A DNA stretch of 34,599 bases from Desulfobacteraceae bacterium (GTDB lineage: Bacteria; Desulfobacterota; Desulfobacteria; Desulfobacterales; SURF-15). The notes under the pieces were generated by a model, which made no database searches, was not told the origin of the DNA, and was given only the letters and a program-made list of their open reading frames with translations. The stretch is from the NCBI GenBank assembly GCA_003599475.1, contig QZKK01000231.1:1-34599 (forward strand). The letters are read 5' to 3'. Shown here in pieces: positions 25,729 to 34,507 of this stretch (its first letter is position 1; every line of letters begins with the position of its first letter). Position numbers and translations under genes: made by a program.

Positions 25729-26571
25729 TCAATCGCCCGGGTCCTTGAAGGCCTCCGGAATGGGGATCTTTTTCCATTTTTCGATGAGCTCGACGATGAA
25801 GCGGACTTTTTCTTCGAACCGGGGCCGGTACTCTTCGGCATCGGCATCCCTGGGGTCGTTTACGCCGTAGATTCCGCATGCGGTGAACTGGTCCGTATCG
25901 GGCGGCTGGCAGGCCCGGTAGATCTGATAGACCATCTCGTAGTCGGGACGTTCGGGATCTAAAAACTTCATCAACTGAGGATCCACCTGAAGGGTCGGCT
26001 TCCAGTCGGAAATCCGGTCCATCTCGACCAGCTCGGGGAAAAACATCAACGCCGTGCTCGTCTCGCTCGGCCCGCTGTGAACATCCCAGTAGCGCTTCTG
26101 GCGCCCGGCATACATCTTTGCAAGCTCGGTTCCGCTAGGGCCTTCCGGTGCGGTCACCATCACGTTGTAGGCGCGCTTTGCAAGCTGTACCACCAGGTTC
26201 ATGGTATTGGTGTTTCCACCATGGCCGTTCAGCAGCAGAAAACGCTTGATCCCATGGCAGGAGAGACTTCCGATGGTATCCATCAGAACCGCCTGCAGGG
26301 TTGTTTCCTGAAATGTGATCGTTCCCGGAAATCCCATGTGGTGGGGGGAATAACCGGGAAAACAGGGGTGCACGCAGACCGAGTTCGACCGTTTGGCCGC
26401 CTCATGGATGAATTCCCGGATAAACAGGCTGTCCATTCCGAGGGGGAGATGCGGCCCGTGCTGTTCGATACTGCCGATACCGATGATCACCACCGGCGCG
26501 GGCTCGTTTTCGAGCCATTCGACAAAAGCGGGACGGGTAAGCTCATGAAGCCAGAATTTTTTCAGTGCCAT
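25729..26571 (-). CDS. Creatininase-family amidohydrolase
   Basis: A 280-aa metal-dependent amidohydrolase of the creatininase family (creatininase, FAPy deformylase and MftE-like enzymes). Ligands fit the family: E36 and H38 (GSIEQHGPHLPLG), D47, H117 (LLLNGHGGNT) and E170 (DVHSGPSETS). PHHMGFPGTI is also typical. The ATG at 26571 has GGAGG at seven bases and is preferred over the more distant 26586. The substrate cannot be told; sequence similarity alone does not separate creatininase from the other members. It is on the minus strand, downstream of two small genes. Confidence 0.85.
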   Translation of the reverse strand: MALKKFWLHELTRPAFVEWLENEPAPVVIIGIGSIEQHGPHLPLGMDSLFIREFIHEAAKRSNSVCVHPCFPGYSPHHMGFPGTITFQETTLQAVLMDTIGSLSCHGIKRFLLLNGHGGNTNTMNLVVQLAKRAYNVMVTAPEGPSGTELAKMYAGRQKRYWDVHSGPSETSTALMFFPELVEMDRISDWKPTLQVDPQLMKFLDPERPDYEMVYQIYRACQPPDTDQFTACGIYGVNDPRDADAEEYRPRFEEKVRFIVELIEKWKKIPIPEAFKDPGD

Positions 26572-26635
26572 CGTTTCCTCCTGCATAGGAATTGTCGCTA
26601 CATAAGGCCCCCTATTTCATAAAGAGAAGGAAAAA

Positions 26636-26941
26636 TCAACCGGTGGATCTCCTGAAGCTGATGTTCCGAGCGGTTGCAGGCGATAGCAGCCTCCGCCTGT
26701 CCAGTGCCTGCAGGAGGGTCTTGATCTGTTCCGGAGCCTGCATCTGGACCGATTGAAAAACCAAACAGTGCTGCGTGTCGTAACGGCACTCGGGGCAAAG
26801 CTTTGGAAAGAAAAATGGACGGCCCGAGACCAATTGTGAGGCTGACGCGGATATGGAGATCGAAAATCTTTCCTTCAGAAGCCTGGGGCAGCCCGGAGCC
26901 TGCCGGACCTTTGCAAGCTTTTCACCTGCTTTTTTCATCAT
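26636..26941 (-). CDS. Small hypothetical protein with cysteine pair
   Basis: A 101-aa product whose start (ATG 26941 or 26938) overlaps the end of the zinc-ribbon-like gene. It contains KLCPECRYDTQHC, which suggests metal binding, and a plausible helical C-terminus (APEQIKTLLQALDRRRLL). Third codon positions in the C-terminal half are GC-rich, as in neighbouring genes. There is no good ribosome-binding site, and the N-terminal half has a Ser/Ile/Ala-rich stretch unlike a folded domain. Whether it is real is uncertain; it could be translated by coupling to the upstream gene. Confidence 0.4.
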   Translation of the reverse strand: MMKKAGEKLAKVRQAPGCPRLLKERFSISISASASQLVSGRPFFFPKLCPECRYDTQHCLVFQSVQMQAPEQIKTLLQALDRRRLLSPATARNISFRRSTG

Positions 26942-27086
26942 CGGGTTTTTCTTTTTTTTCAGATACGTTCCGGCTCAACGGTTTTTCTTCACAATCCCCG
27001 CAAATCCCGAGAGAGATCTTTCCATCGAGACCTCTGCCGTCAACCTGGATCACCTTTGCACATTTCGCACAAACAATGACCCCCAT
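26922..27086 (-). CDS. 54-aa zinc-ribbon-like small protein
   Basis: A short gene that is easy to miss: ATG at 27086, stop at 26922. It has a strong ribosome-binding site (GAGGAGG, five bases before the ATG). The protein has CAKC at 6-9 and CGDC at 29-32, a CxxC-x19-CxxC zinc-ribbon pattern, and a highly charged C-terminal tail (SEKKEKPDDEKSR). The family is not recognised. The pattern could bind zinc or iron. It lies upstream of the other small protein and the creatininase-like gene on the same strand. Confidence 0.65.
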   Translation of the reverse strand: MGVIVCAKCAKVIQVDGRGLDGKISLGICGDCEEKPLSRNVSEKKEKPDDEKSR

Positions 27087-27408
27087 GGTTTCCTCCTCAC
27101 CCGGCTTTACACCTCTACCTCATTAGAACGAAGTGAGGGGTGAATCGATGAATCCTCTTCCCAACGATCCGGCGGTTGCTTTAAAGCGCAGCAAAAGTCA
27201 TGCCTTTGGGAAAACTTACTGTTATTTCAAGTAGAATCGGCTCATCCGGAAGGCCAGGTTGAAAAAAGCGTATGGCAAATCATACACTCCGTATGTTTCA
27301 TCGAACGGCAAACGAACATTAAAGATCCGGGTCTGAGGCCTCGCCAAAGGCGAGGTTTGAGGTGAGCTCAACGGAATGGATACGGGCGGCAGGCAGATCA
27401 TTCGAAGC
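27087..27408. other. Intergenic region upstream of the zinc-ribbon-like gene
   Basis: About 320 bases without a supported gene. A perfect 7-bp hairpin with a 3-base loop (CCTCGCC 27339-27345, GGCGAGG 27349-27355) followed by TTT may be a short terminator for plus-strand reading, or on the minus strand one after the thioesterase gene. A 28-codon plus-strand frame at 27148-27234 has a plausible ribosome-binding site but no recognisable product. Confidence 0.45.
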
Positions 27409-27873
27409 TTATTTGTGTCCAATTTTGGTGTTCCGGGCGATTTTGAAAGTGGAGCGGAACTCCATGACCGAATGTCCTTCTTCATCGTAAACCGTAGCCT
27501 CCCCCTCAAGCAGCCTGCCCTCGCCGGCATGGACCTCTGCTTCGGCGGTCACCATGCCCTTTTTCACCGGCAGGAGAAACTTCGCGTCCATTGCGATGGT
27601 CGCAAAATGGGATTGCGGAGCGACGATGCTCTTGATGGCCATCGCCACCGCAGTGTCTGCAAGGCTCACGAGGGCGCCCCCGTGCATCAGCCCGCCGCCC
27701 TGCGCATAATCGATCAGAAAGGGCATGCGCAGCACCGCCCTGCCGTCGACGGCTTCAACGATTTCCATGCCGAGCAGACGTTCGAAGGGTGCGCAGCTGA
27801 TCCATGATCGGAGTCGAATCGTGTGGGGTCCTGTCAACCGTTCTGTCTCTTCTTCGGACATTTCGTCTTCCAT
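27409..27873 (-). CDS. PaaI-type hotdog thioesterase
   Basis: A 154-aa single-domain hotdog enzyme. YAQGGGLMHGGALVSLADTAVAMAI (about 56-80) contains the HGG and the D73 expected of PaaI-like acyl-CoA thioesterases. Substrate acyl group unknown. The start is ATG 27873 or 27861; GAAGG precedes the first immediately and GGAAG the second, so the N-terminus is uncertain by four residues. It is likely a monocistronic gene in the cluster of small minus-strand genes. Confidence 0.8.
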   Translation of the reverse strand: MEDEMSEEETERLTGPHTIRLRSWISCAPFERLLGMEIVEAVDGRAVLRMPFLIDYAQGGGLMHGGALVSLADTAVAMAIKSIVAPQSHFATIAMDAKFLLPVKKGMVTAEAEVHAGEGRLLEGEATVYDEEGHSVMEFRSTFKIARNTKIGHK

Positions 27874-27992
27874 CCTTCTTTTTTTGGCAGGGACCGGCGT
27901 CGCAAACAGGTCTGATCACGGCCGGCAGCTATTCGGGTTTGCCGGGCCGGCCCCATCCAGCACGGTTTTGTTTTGGAACGGAGAGATCAGGG

Positions 27993-28649
27993 TTATTCGA
28001 ATGCCTGCTTGAAATCCAGAAACGCCTTTCGGACTTCCTCGAGTTGGGTCTCAAGGGAGGCTACGCGCGCCTCCAGGGCTTCGATCCGGGTCGGTGCACG
28101 GGAACGGCTGTCCGTTTCCATGTCGGAAGAAAGTTCGGGCGCAATTATCTCGGTATCGCCCAGAAGGTGTACGTATCGCGATTCCTTTCGGCCCGGCTGC
28201 CTGGGAAGCTGCTTCACAAAAGGACCTTTTTCGTGCTCCGCAAGCTTTTTCAAGGCATACTCCACCGCAGGAACGCCTGTAAATTCGGTCATCCTGGCGG
28301 TACGGGTGCGAAGCTCTCCCGCGGTCTGGGGCCCTCTCAGCAGAAGCTCGCAGAGCAGCGCCAGGGCACTGTTGGAAAGGTCGGCGACATCCTTCATGTT
28401 GTGCTCGTATTTGAGTGCGCGGCTCCCCTGGGTCTTTACCTGCCAGACCAGACGGTCCGTCCGCAGCCGGTCCAGCGCATCGGACACGGCGGCTTCATCC
28501 AGTTCCATGACCGGATCCCGGTTCGTCCTCTGGTTGCAGGCGTTTACCAGTGCGTTCAGGGTCATGGGATAATACTCGGGTGTCGATATCTCTTTTTCGA
28601 TCAAAACGCCTATAATTCTCGCTTCCACCGCATTGAGGGATATTTCCAC
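27993..28649 (-). CDS. YceH-family protein (UPF0502)
   Basis: A 218-aa protein with the YceH pattern: EARIIGVLIEKEISTPEYYPMTLNALVNACNQ near the N-terminus, winged-helix-like domains, LCELLLRGPQTAGELRTRTARM, and a coiled-coil end (EALEARVASLETQLEEVRKAF). It begins with GTG at 28649; GGAGA precedes it by about eight bases. The function of the family is unknown. It is divergent from the hydrolase-MlaA gene. Confidence 0.8.
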   Translation of the reverse strand: MEISLNAVEARIIGVLIEKEISTPEYYPMTLNALVNACNQRTNRDPVMELDEAAVSDALDRLRTDRLVWQVKTQGSRALKYEHNMKDVADLSNSALALLCELLLRGPQTAGELRTRTARMTEFTGVPAVEYALKKLAEHEKGPFVKQLPRQPGRKESRYVHLLGDTEIIAPELSSDMETDSRSRAPTRIEALEARVASLETQLEEVRKAFLDFKQAFE

Positions 28650-28741
28650 GAATATGCTCTCCTGCGCCGGCAGCCGTAAAGCGCCAGCTCCTCATGTAAC
28701 CAAATTCATGTGATCCTATTTTTTATCGTCATCTTTTGGAA

Positions 28742-28747
28742 TATACT
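28742..28747 (+). promoter_or_regulatory. Possible -10 of the hydrolase-MlaA gene
   Basis: TATACT lies 72 bases upstream of the ATG at 28819, in the AT-rich gap divergent from yceH. No good -35 hexamer is placed at the right spacing, only a T-run (28719-28724). Confidence 0.3.
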
Positions 28748-28818
28748 ATCAGAGTTTATCGCGATTTTAAAAGAATGCGCGTCGCCGGTACAGAGATTTT
28801 ACGAGAAAGGCATCGCCG

Positions 28819-31050
28819 ATGAAAGAAGATCCGGGCTTACCGGAGAAGGATGGGTCCGATGCGCCGGCGGCCGGCGGCTGCAAGAGCATTCGGGAAGGCA
28901 ATCGGTTTCCCGTCTTGCTTGCGGCAGCGCTGGCTCTCTGTTGGATCACAGGGATCGGACAGACAATTGCAGCGCAGGCACATGTAGCGGATGACTCTTA
29001 CGGGTATCCGTATATCGACCCGTTTGTTGCGACCGTCATCGGTACGCCCATCGAGTTGCAGGCGAAGGTGCCGGAGAGAATCGACATCATCGAACGAGAG
29101 GTGACGGTGTACGAACGCCGGCCGATTCCTGAAATTCTCTGGTATGGCAAAAGACTGCGTTATTCCATCGCCGTTCAGAACCAGGAAGCGCCGCTCATTT
29201 TCCTTGTTCCGGGGGTGGGGGCCGCCTACAACGAATCGAAGAATGAATTCCTGCAGAAGGTGTTTTTCCAGGCCGGATTCCACGCAGTCTGCCTGCCGTC
29301 CTCAACGCATCCAAACTTTATCCCTGCGGCTTCAAGCAGCGGCATCCCCGGTCACCCCGGGGAAGACGCACGGGACCTCTACCGGGTGATGAAGCTGATC
29401 ATCCGCGATATCCGGAAAGACGTGGCAATCAGCGGGTTTCATCTTGCCGGCTACAGTCTGGGAGCCGCCCAAGCCGCGTTTCTGGCCGACCTGGACCGGG
29501 AGCGCGGGCTGTTCGGCTTCGGCAGGGTTCTCCTGATCAATCCGCCGGTCAGTCTGTACGGTTCGATGCGTACGATAGACGAGATGATCCGGAAAATCCC
29601 CGGAGGCGAGGAGAAATTCCAGCAATTTTTCGACGAGGCTTTCAAGGCATTTGCGGCCATCTACCGGTTGGGCGACCCTGTGGACTTCACCGGCGATTTC
29701 CTCTACAGGGGGAGAATGCCAAACGATGAAAATCTGGCCGCACTCATCGGGCTTTCATTCCGGCTCTCCATGGCCAATATGGTCTTCACCGCCGATGTCT
29801 TTACAAACACCGGCTACATAAAACCGAAGAACCTCCGGCTCTCCACCACCGACTCCCTGACCAGGTATTTCGACGTCGCGGATCTGGTCACGTTCATCGA
29901 TTATTTCCGGGATGTCTTCCTCCCCTATTTCACGGAACAGACACCGGGAATGACCGAGCAGCAGCTCATCGATCAGTTAAGCCTCAAAAGAATCGAGGCA
30001 TTTCTAGCAAATTCACCCTCAGTCCATCTCCTCCACAATGCCGACGACGTGACGCTGGCCCCGGGAGAGATCGACTACCTGGTGAATGTCTTCGGCTCCC
30101 GCGCCAAAATCTATCCCCATGGCGGCCATTGCGGCAATCTCAGGTATCGGGTGAACGTTGCGGATACGCTGGCGGTCTTCAAGAGCGATGCAGGACCCGG
30201 CGAACCACCTCCCGTTCTCTCGATGGAAATCGCCCCGGTTCGAGCGGATTCCGCAGAATCCGCCCCCGCTTCGTTTACCGCACCCCGACCGGCGGCTGCA
30301 ATTATGGAAGATTTCGGTGAGGGGAGCGGGCGCCGGGTTTTGGCTGACCTGGGAGCCGGGGAAGAAAGAGAACCGGAGATTGTCGCCGCGCGCCGTTTTT
30401 TCAGGGAGCCGGCAAAACCGGGGCTTTCCTACGTCATCGACGTTTACGACCCTCTCGAGCCGATGAACCGGGCACTGTACAGGTTCAATGCCGTGTTTGA
30501 CGAATACCTGTTCCTGCCGGTGGTCCGGGCGTATGAATTCATCACCCCGTATTTTGTCCAGGACAGGATCTCCGGCATCCTCTCCAATGTGTCTGATGTG
30601 CGCAACCTCATGAACGCGATGCTGCAGCTCAGGCCGGACAGGACCGGAAAAATCCTCACCCGACTCCTCCTCAACACCACTTTGGGGCTTGCGGGGATGT
30701 GGGATCCGGCGACCCGCCTGGGCTTTCCCCTGTATGTGGAGGACTTCGGCCAGACTCTGGGCCGGTACGGGGCAGGCCCCGGGCCTTACGTCGTGCTGCC
30801 CTTATTCGGCCCCTCCAGCCTGCGGGATACGACCGGGCTGGCAGCAGATGCCACGGCACAGTATTTCTACCTCTATCAGCCGACCGACATGGACACGAAC
30901 AGGGAGTGGGGGGTCTCCTACACGGCAATAAATGCCGTCGATACGCGGCACAATATCCCGTTCCGCTACTATCGGACCGGGTCCCCGTTCGAGTACGATC
31001 TGCTCCGTCTGCTCTATAAGAAGAAACGGGAGTTGGATATCGACCAGTGA
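28819..31050 (+). CDS. Alpha/beta-hydrolase fused to MlaA (VacJ) lipid-asymmetry protein
   Basis: A 743-aa two-domain protein. After about 28 residues is a membrane segment (RFPVLLAAALALCWITGIG, 29-47), probably a signal anchor or an atypical lipoprotein signal. Residues about 105-455 form an alpha/beta-hydrolase: nucleophile GYSLG with S213, acid D409 or D410 (LLHNADDVTLAPGE) and H437 (PHGGHCGN). Residues about 535-735 are a complete MlaA domain: YDPLEPMNRALYRFN, VRNLMNAMLQLRP, RLLLNTTLGLAGMWDPA, and EDFGQTLGRYGAGPGPYVVLPLFGPS. MlaA normally sits in the outer membrane and removes misplaced phospholipids; the attached hydrolase suggests that the lipids are also cleaved or modified. Fusion is not the usual MlaA arrangement. 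No other mla gene is nearby. Confidence 0.85.
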   Translation: MKEDPGLPEKDGSDAPAAGGCKSIREGNRFPVLLAAALALCWITGIGQTIAAQAHVADDSYGYPYIDPFVATVIGTPIELQAKVPERIDIIEREVTVYERRPIPEILWYGKRLRYSIAVQNQEAPLIFLVPGVGAAYNESKNEFLQKVFFQAGFHAVCLPSSTHPNFIPAASSSGIPGHPGEDARDLYRVMKLIIRDIRKDVAISGFHLAGYSLGAAQAAFLADLDRERGLFGFGRVLLINPPVSLYGSMRTIDEMIRKIPGGEEKFQQFFDEAFKAFAAIYRLGDPVDFTGDFLYRGRMPNDENLAALIGLSFRLSMANMVFTADVFTNTGYIKPKNLRLSTTDSLTRYFDVADLVTFIDYFRDVFLPYFTEQTPGMTEQQLIDQLSLKRIEAFLANSPSVHLLHNADDVTLAPGEIDYLVNVFGSRAKIYPHGGHCGNLRYRVNVADTLAVFKSDAGPGEPPPVLSMEIAPVRADSAESAPASFTAPRPAAAIMEDFGEGSGRRVLADLGAGEEREPEIVAARRFFREPAKPGLSYVIDVYDPLEPMNRALYRFNAVFDEYLFLPVVRAYEFITPYFVQDRISGILSNVSDVRNLMNAMLQLRPDRTGKILTRLLLNTTLGLAGMWDPATRLGFPLYVEDFGQTLGRYGAGPGPYVVLPLFGPSSLRDTTGLAADATAQYFYLYQPTDMDTNREWGVSYTAINAVDTRHNIPFRYYRTGSPFEYDLLRLLYKKKRELDIDQ

Positions 31051-31111
31051 GGGACCGGCCGAATTCCGTCTTTTATAGACATAGCCGTCCGGGTCCTTGT
31101 TGAGGACGTCG

Positions 31112-32044
31112 TTATCGCAGGTCGCTCACTCCCGGGGATAAACCCTCGATCTGCCGGGCGATCTCCGCCATGTCCTTCTCGCTCAACTGCCACCGGCCCG
31201 CTTCGCTGTTCTCGATTGCCTGCTGCGGAGTCTTCGCACCGCAAATCGCTGTCGTTACCGCAGCGTTTCCCAAAGTCCAGGCGATCGCCAATTGCGCCAT
31301 GGTGTAACCGTGATCCTTCGCCCATGGCGTGAGGCGCCGGCTGATCTCGACGGCCGACTCCCGCACAGCTTGGTTCAGCGTCGGGTGCTTCGCCCGGTCG
31401 TCGTCCTCGGAGAAGCTGTGCGAGGCCGTGTATTTGCCCGAGAGCAGCCCGCGGGCCAGAGGCGCGTAAGCCATGACACCGATTCCATGCGCGACGCAAT
31501 AGGGAAATAAATCCTGCTCGGCGGAGCGAAAGATCATGGAGTATTGCGGCTGCGTCGAAGAGATGTGCGCATGCGCCGCTGCCTCCCTTGTCTGCTCGAC
31601 ATTGAAGTTTGAAACACCCAGGTACCGGACTTTACCCTCCTGCTTCAGTTTCACCAGTTCAGCCATCGTTTGTGCAATCGGCCAATCCGGCCTCGGGCGG
31701 TGAAGCTGGTAGAGGTCGATGTAGTCCGTGCGGAGTTTGCGAAGACTGTTTTCAATGGCGACTCGAATGTTTCGAGGCGAATGCTCACCCGACAGCTTGG
31801 TGGCAAGAATGACCCGGTCCCGTCGCCCCACAAGCGCCTTGCCGAGTACGGTTTCGCTTGTGTAATAGCCTTCGGCCGTGTCGATAAAGTTGGTTCCGGC
31901 GTCGAGCGCCGCATGCACCGTTTGAATCGCCTGTTTTTCCTCGAGGGCGCCCATGCCACCCCCCAAAGGCCACGTTCCCAGGCAGATCACGCTCACGTCA
32001 AGACCGTCGCGGCCGAGTAATCGAGTCGGTAGGGAATTGATCAT
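31112..32044 (-). CDS. Aldo/keto reductase
   Basis: A 310-aa cytoplasmic NADPH-dependent oxidoreductase, TIM-barrel AKR type. The catalytic tetrad is present: D55 and Y60 (DTAEGYYTSE), K83 (LATKLSG) and H115 (LYQLHRPRP). VRYLGVSNFNVEQ and AYAPLARGLLSGKY are typical, and the C-terminal cofactor region AICGAKTPQQAIENSEA is intact. Substrate unknown. The ATG at 32044 has AAGG upstream at a longer than optimal distance. It converges on the MlaA-fusion gene. Confidence 0.85.
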   Translation of the reverse strand: MINSLPTRLLGRDGLDVSVICLGTWPLGGGMGALEEKQAIQTVHAALDAGTNFIDTAEGYYTSETVLGKALVGRRDRVILATKLSGEHSPRNIRVAIENSLRKLRTDYIDLYQLHRPRPDWPIAQTMAELVKLKQEGKVRYLGVSNFNVEQTREAAAHAHISSTQPQYSMIFRSAEQDLFPYCVAHGIGVMAYAPLARGLLSGKYTASHSFSEDDDRAKHPTLNQAVRESAVEISRRLTPWAKDHGYTMAQLAIAWTLGNAAVTTAICGAKTPQQAIENSEAGRWQLSEKDMAEIARQIEGLSPGVSDLR

Positions 32045-32343
32045 TTTGAATCAACCTTCCAAAATAAGTAAAGATCCGGAGGGCAGCATTTCTTCTTCTA
32101 CACGTCATTGGCACACAACCCAAAGAGCCACTGTTTAGGACACGGATAAATCCCGCCCGGGGCTGAAATGAACACAGACCCGGATTTCTCATGCTGCGTT
32201 CAAGTTGGTTACGAATATCAATCAGTCTATTGTGTTTGAGTCCTTTTTTCAACATATCGGTGAATTCGAAACAGCATCGTCATCATTAGGAGATTATCTT
32301 TCGCACCATACCCCCCGGTCGATAAATTCCACCCGATCGGAAT

Positions 32344-32511
32344 TTAGTGACAAGCCATTTTACTGAGGAATTTTGCCCGCTGATATCTAAGATGTATCAC
32401 AGGTTTTTGACGTCGGCGGATATCCTGGGGCATTGAATAGATGATGACATTGACCATCTCCTCGAGTCTTTCAGCCAGATCCTGCGAACTCAGTTCAAAA
32501 GGACGACTCAT
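32344..32511 (-). CDS. Candidate 55-aa protein of unknown function
   Basis: ATG at 32511, TAA at 32344. The product begins MSRPFELSSQDLAERLEEMV and has a protein-like helical N-terminus, then an R/K-rich second half (QDIRRRQKPVIHLRYQRAKF). No recognised family, no cysteines, and no good ribosome-binding site. A real small gene or the end of a decayed one. Confidence 0.3.
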   Translation of the reverse strand: MSRPFELSSQDLAERLEEMVNVIIYSMPQDIRRRQKPVIHLRYQRAKFLSKMACH

Positions 32512-32540
32512 GAATAAAAGCACCCATTCGGGTTAGATCT

Positions 32541-32678
32541 TCAATACGAAATATCGTCAGAATCTCCGTAAGCTGCTTCGGATTCCTTGACCCCCGCAAA
32601 TCTAAGCCGGGGAGTCTCTGAAGATCTCAGATCGAGGCAATCTTCCACGGCCTTCAATCCTCCAAACTGAGAATTCAT
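32541..32678 (-). CDS. Candidate 45-aa fragment of unknown function
   Basis: ATG at 32678, stop at 32541. The product begins MNSQFGGLKAVEDCLDLRSS and ends in an acidic tail (GDSDDISY). The frame continues upstream as sensible sequence (DPNDINNI) until a stop at about 32703, so it could be the remnant of a longer gene. No ribosome-binding site and no recognised family. Confidence 0.25.
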   Translation of the reverse strand: MNSQFGGLKAVEDCLDLRSSETPRLRFAGVKESEAAYGDSDDISY

Positions 32679-32856
32679 GATATTGTTGATGTCATTGGGA
32701 TCTTACCAAAAAATAATTCGATGAACAAAACGCTTCACATAACAAGCGGCAACTGCCGCAGGGAGAACAGCATGACCAATCGGAGCTGCGATTTGACATG
32801 GTGAAGAATCGAGATGTGTGATGAAAATTTCATGGTACATATTACATGTATTCGGT

Positions 32857-34293
32857 TCATAAGCCGAGCAGCCGGCGGACTTGCCGGATGGCGGCAAGGC
32901 CCGGTTCGGCCATGAGCTTATCGGCTGCTGCATGCCTTTCTGCATCGAGCAGGAGAGCCTCGACGCTTTCGCGGCCTGCGGCGGTTTTTACCGCATGTCT
33001 CGGAGTTTTTCCTCCGAGTGCAGGCAGTTTTTCATCCGGCCATTGTTTCCAGTGGGCTTCCATCATTTCCGCGACCTTCTTCCGCACTTCCGGGTGGTGA
33101 ATCAGGTCTTCCTTCGACGGAACCCCCGCGGACGCCTTGCCCTGACCGGCTTTTTCCATCATGGCTTCGATCGGCTGGATTGCAGTGGTTTTGTAGACGG
33201 CGTGCGCACCGAGCCTCTTTTCGATTTCCTTCCGGATTCTTTCGGCCCGCCTGCCGGAATTGACTTCCACCGTCAGCTTCTTCTTATCGATGTACAGCCG
33301 TCCGAGAATCGTGTTGTCCAGTGCCTTGTTCAGCTTGTGGCCCTTTCGATCCCAGGTGATTTCGGCCCGGAGGATATGTCCGTCCCGGTCCCGCTCCGCA
33401 TCCCGGAGAAGCTCTCCCTTGTCGCGGGTTGTAGAGAGGGAATGGAGCTTTTCAAAAGCCAGATCCGCCGAATCGATTTCAAAGTGGAGGGTCTGAAAGG
33501 ACAGGGGATCGCCGTCGGTGTTCTGGAGTTGGGGAGGTTTGAGCATACCATCGAGGATCTGGATATAGAGCTCCCGCAGTTCGAAGTCGCATTCCTTGAG
33601 CATCTCTTCTGTGATCGTACGCCGCTTCCTGAAATATTCTTCCCTGAACCGGATGATTTCCGGCTTGCGAATCGGGGGAATGATCATGGCGCTGCAGCCA
33701 ACTATCATGGCGACGTTTTGCACCCGGACCACCCGGCAGAACAGGATATCCCCGGCTTTGACCGCCTTCGAGCCCGATCGCTCGGAAACCTCGATTTCAT
33801 CTCCGGAAAGGATGTTCCGAAGCCGGAGGCCCTCATCCGGGCGAGCTTCGAGGATCTCGAAAAAGCTGAAAGGTCTTTCGATGACGCCTTTCAGGAAATC
33901 CCGCTCGATGGCTTCCAGTCGACGACCTTTTGTTTCGAGGAAATGTCCGGCCACGGTTGTAAAAGCAGGGCTCTTCAGCCAAATATCAATGTCATCGTCG
34001 CCATGAACCCAGTTGAACAGAAACCAAGGCAAAAAAACCGGAGTCGTCAGCTCCAGGAGATGCCTGGAAGGCGGCTCTTCTGGATCGCCCATGAATTCGG
34101 TCATTGCGGCGGGTATCGCGTTTTTTCCGAAAGCGGCTTCCGCATGCTTCAAGAGGCGGGGGATTAAGGCATCATGGACTGCAGACAACCGGCGATAGGA
34201 TAGATCGACCGGAGGATTTTCCTTATTCATGCAGCAGGTTTTATATTTCTTTCCGCTGCCGCATATACACGGGCCGTGCTTATCAGGTTTCAT
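32857..34293 (-). CDS. SEC-C motif protein
   Basis: A 478-aa cytoplasmic protein. The zinc-binding SEC-C motif is at the very N-terminus (CICGSGKKYKTCC, C9, C11, C20 and C21), instead of the C-terminal position it has in SecA. The rest is a long hydrophilic protein with no recognised domain until the C-terminal segment LGGKTPRHAVKTAAGRESVEALLLDAERH, which resembles a motif found at the end of other SEC-C proteins. The ATG at 34293 has AGGAGG six bases upstream and is preferred over 34383. The function is unknown; SEC-C modules often bind nucleic acid or protein partners. Confidence 0.8.
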   Translation of the reverse strand: MKPDKHGPCICGSGKKYKTCCMNKENPPVDLSYRRLSAVHDALIPRLLKHAEAAFGKNAIPAAMTEFMGDPEEPPSRHLLELTTPVFLPWFLFNWVHGDDDIDIWLKSPAFTTVAGHFLETKGRRLEAIERDFLKGVIERPFSFFEILEARPDEGLRLRNILSGDEIEVSERSGSKAVKAGDILFCRVVRVQNVAMIVGCSAMIIPPIRKPEIIRFREEYFRKRRTITEEMLKECDFELRELYIQILDGMLKPPQLQNTDGDPLSFQTLHFEIDSADLAFEKLHSLSTTRDKGELLRDAERDRDGHILRAEITWDRKGHKLNKALDNTILGRLYIDKKKLTVEVNSGRRAERIRKEIEKRLGAHAVYKTTAIQPIEAMMEKAGQGKASAGVPSKEDLIHHPEVRKKVAEMMEAHWKQWPDEKLPALGGKTPRHAVKTAAGRESVEALLLDAERHAAADKLMAEPGLAAIRQVRRLLGL

Positions 34294-34507
34294 CCTGGCC
34301 TCCTTTTTGTGATGGATGCCCCGAAAAAACCGCTTCAAGGGGCAAGGACTCCGTAGAATCGGTAACCTGAAACAGGAGATCAATCAAGTGAGAAATGCGC
34401 AATCACACGGATCCGCTTGATCTTTGGGTAGGGACAGGGGGCGCTCTCACCATTTAATCTTGAGTTAAAGGCGAGTTGCGCGCGAAAAGCGGCTCTGCCG
34501 GCACTCT

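Larger units (their letters stand above)
32045..32856. other. Poorly coding interval with two small candidate ORFs
   Basis: About 0.8 kb of lower GC content than the neighbours. No known protein family is seen. Two short minus-strand frames with protein-like composition are listed separately (32344-32511 and 32541-32678). Neither has a good ribosome-binding site. The stretch may hold decayed gene remains. Confidence 0.4.

Noticed and set aside
25502..25962. Plus-strand frames opposite the creatininase-like gene
   Set aside because: No domain, and the minus strand carries an intact enzyme with all metal ligands.
27148..27234. A 28-codon plus-strand frame (MNPLPNDPAVALKRSKSHAF...) with GAGGGG upstream
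   Set aside because: Too short to tell from chance and no recognisable family; the ribosome-binding site alone is not enough.
31998..32255. An 85-codon minus-strand frame at the start of the aldo/keto reductase
   Set aside because: Overlaps the reductase start in another frame and shows no recognisable protein.
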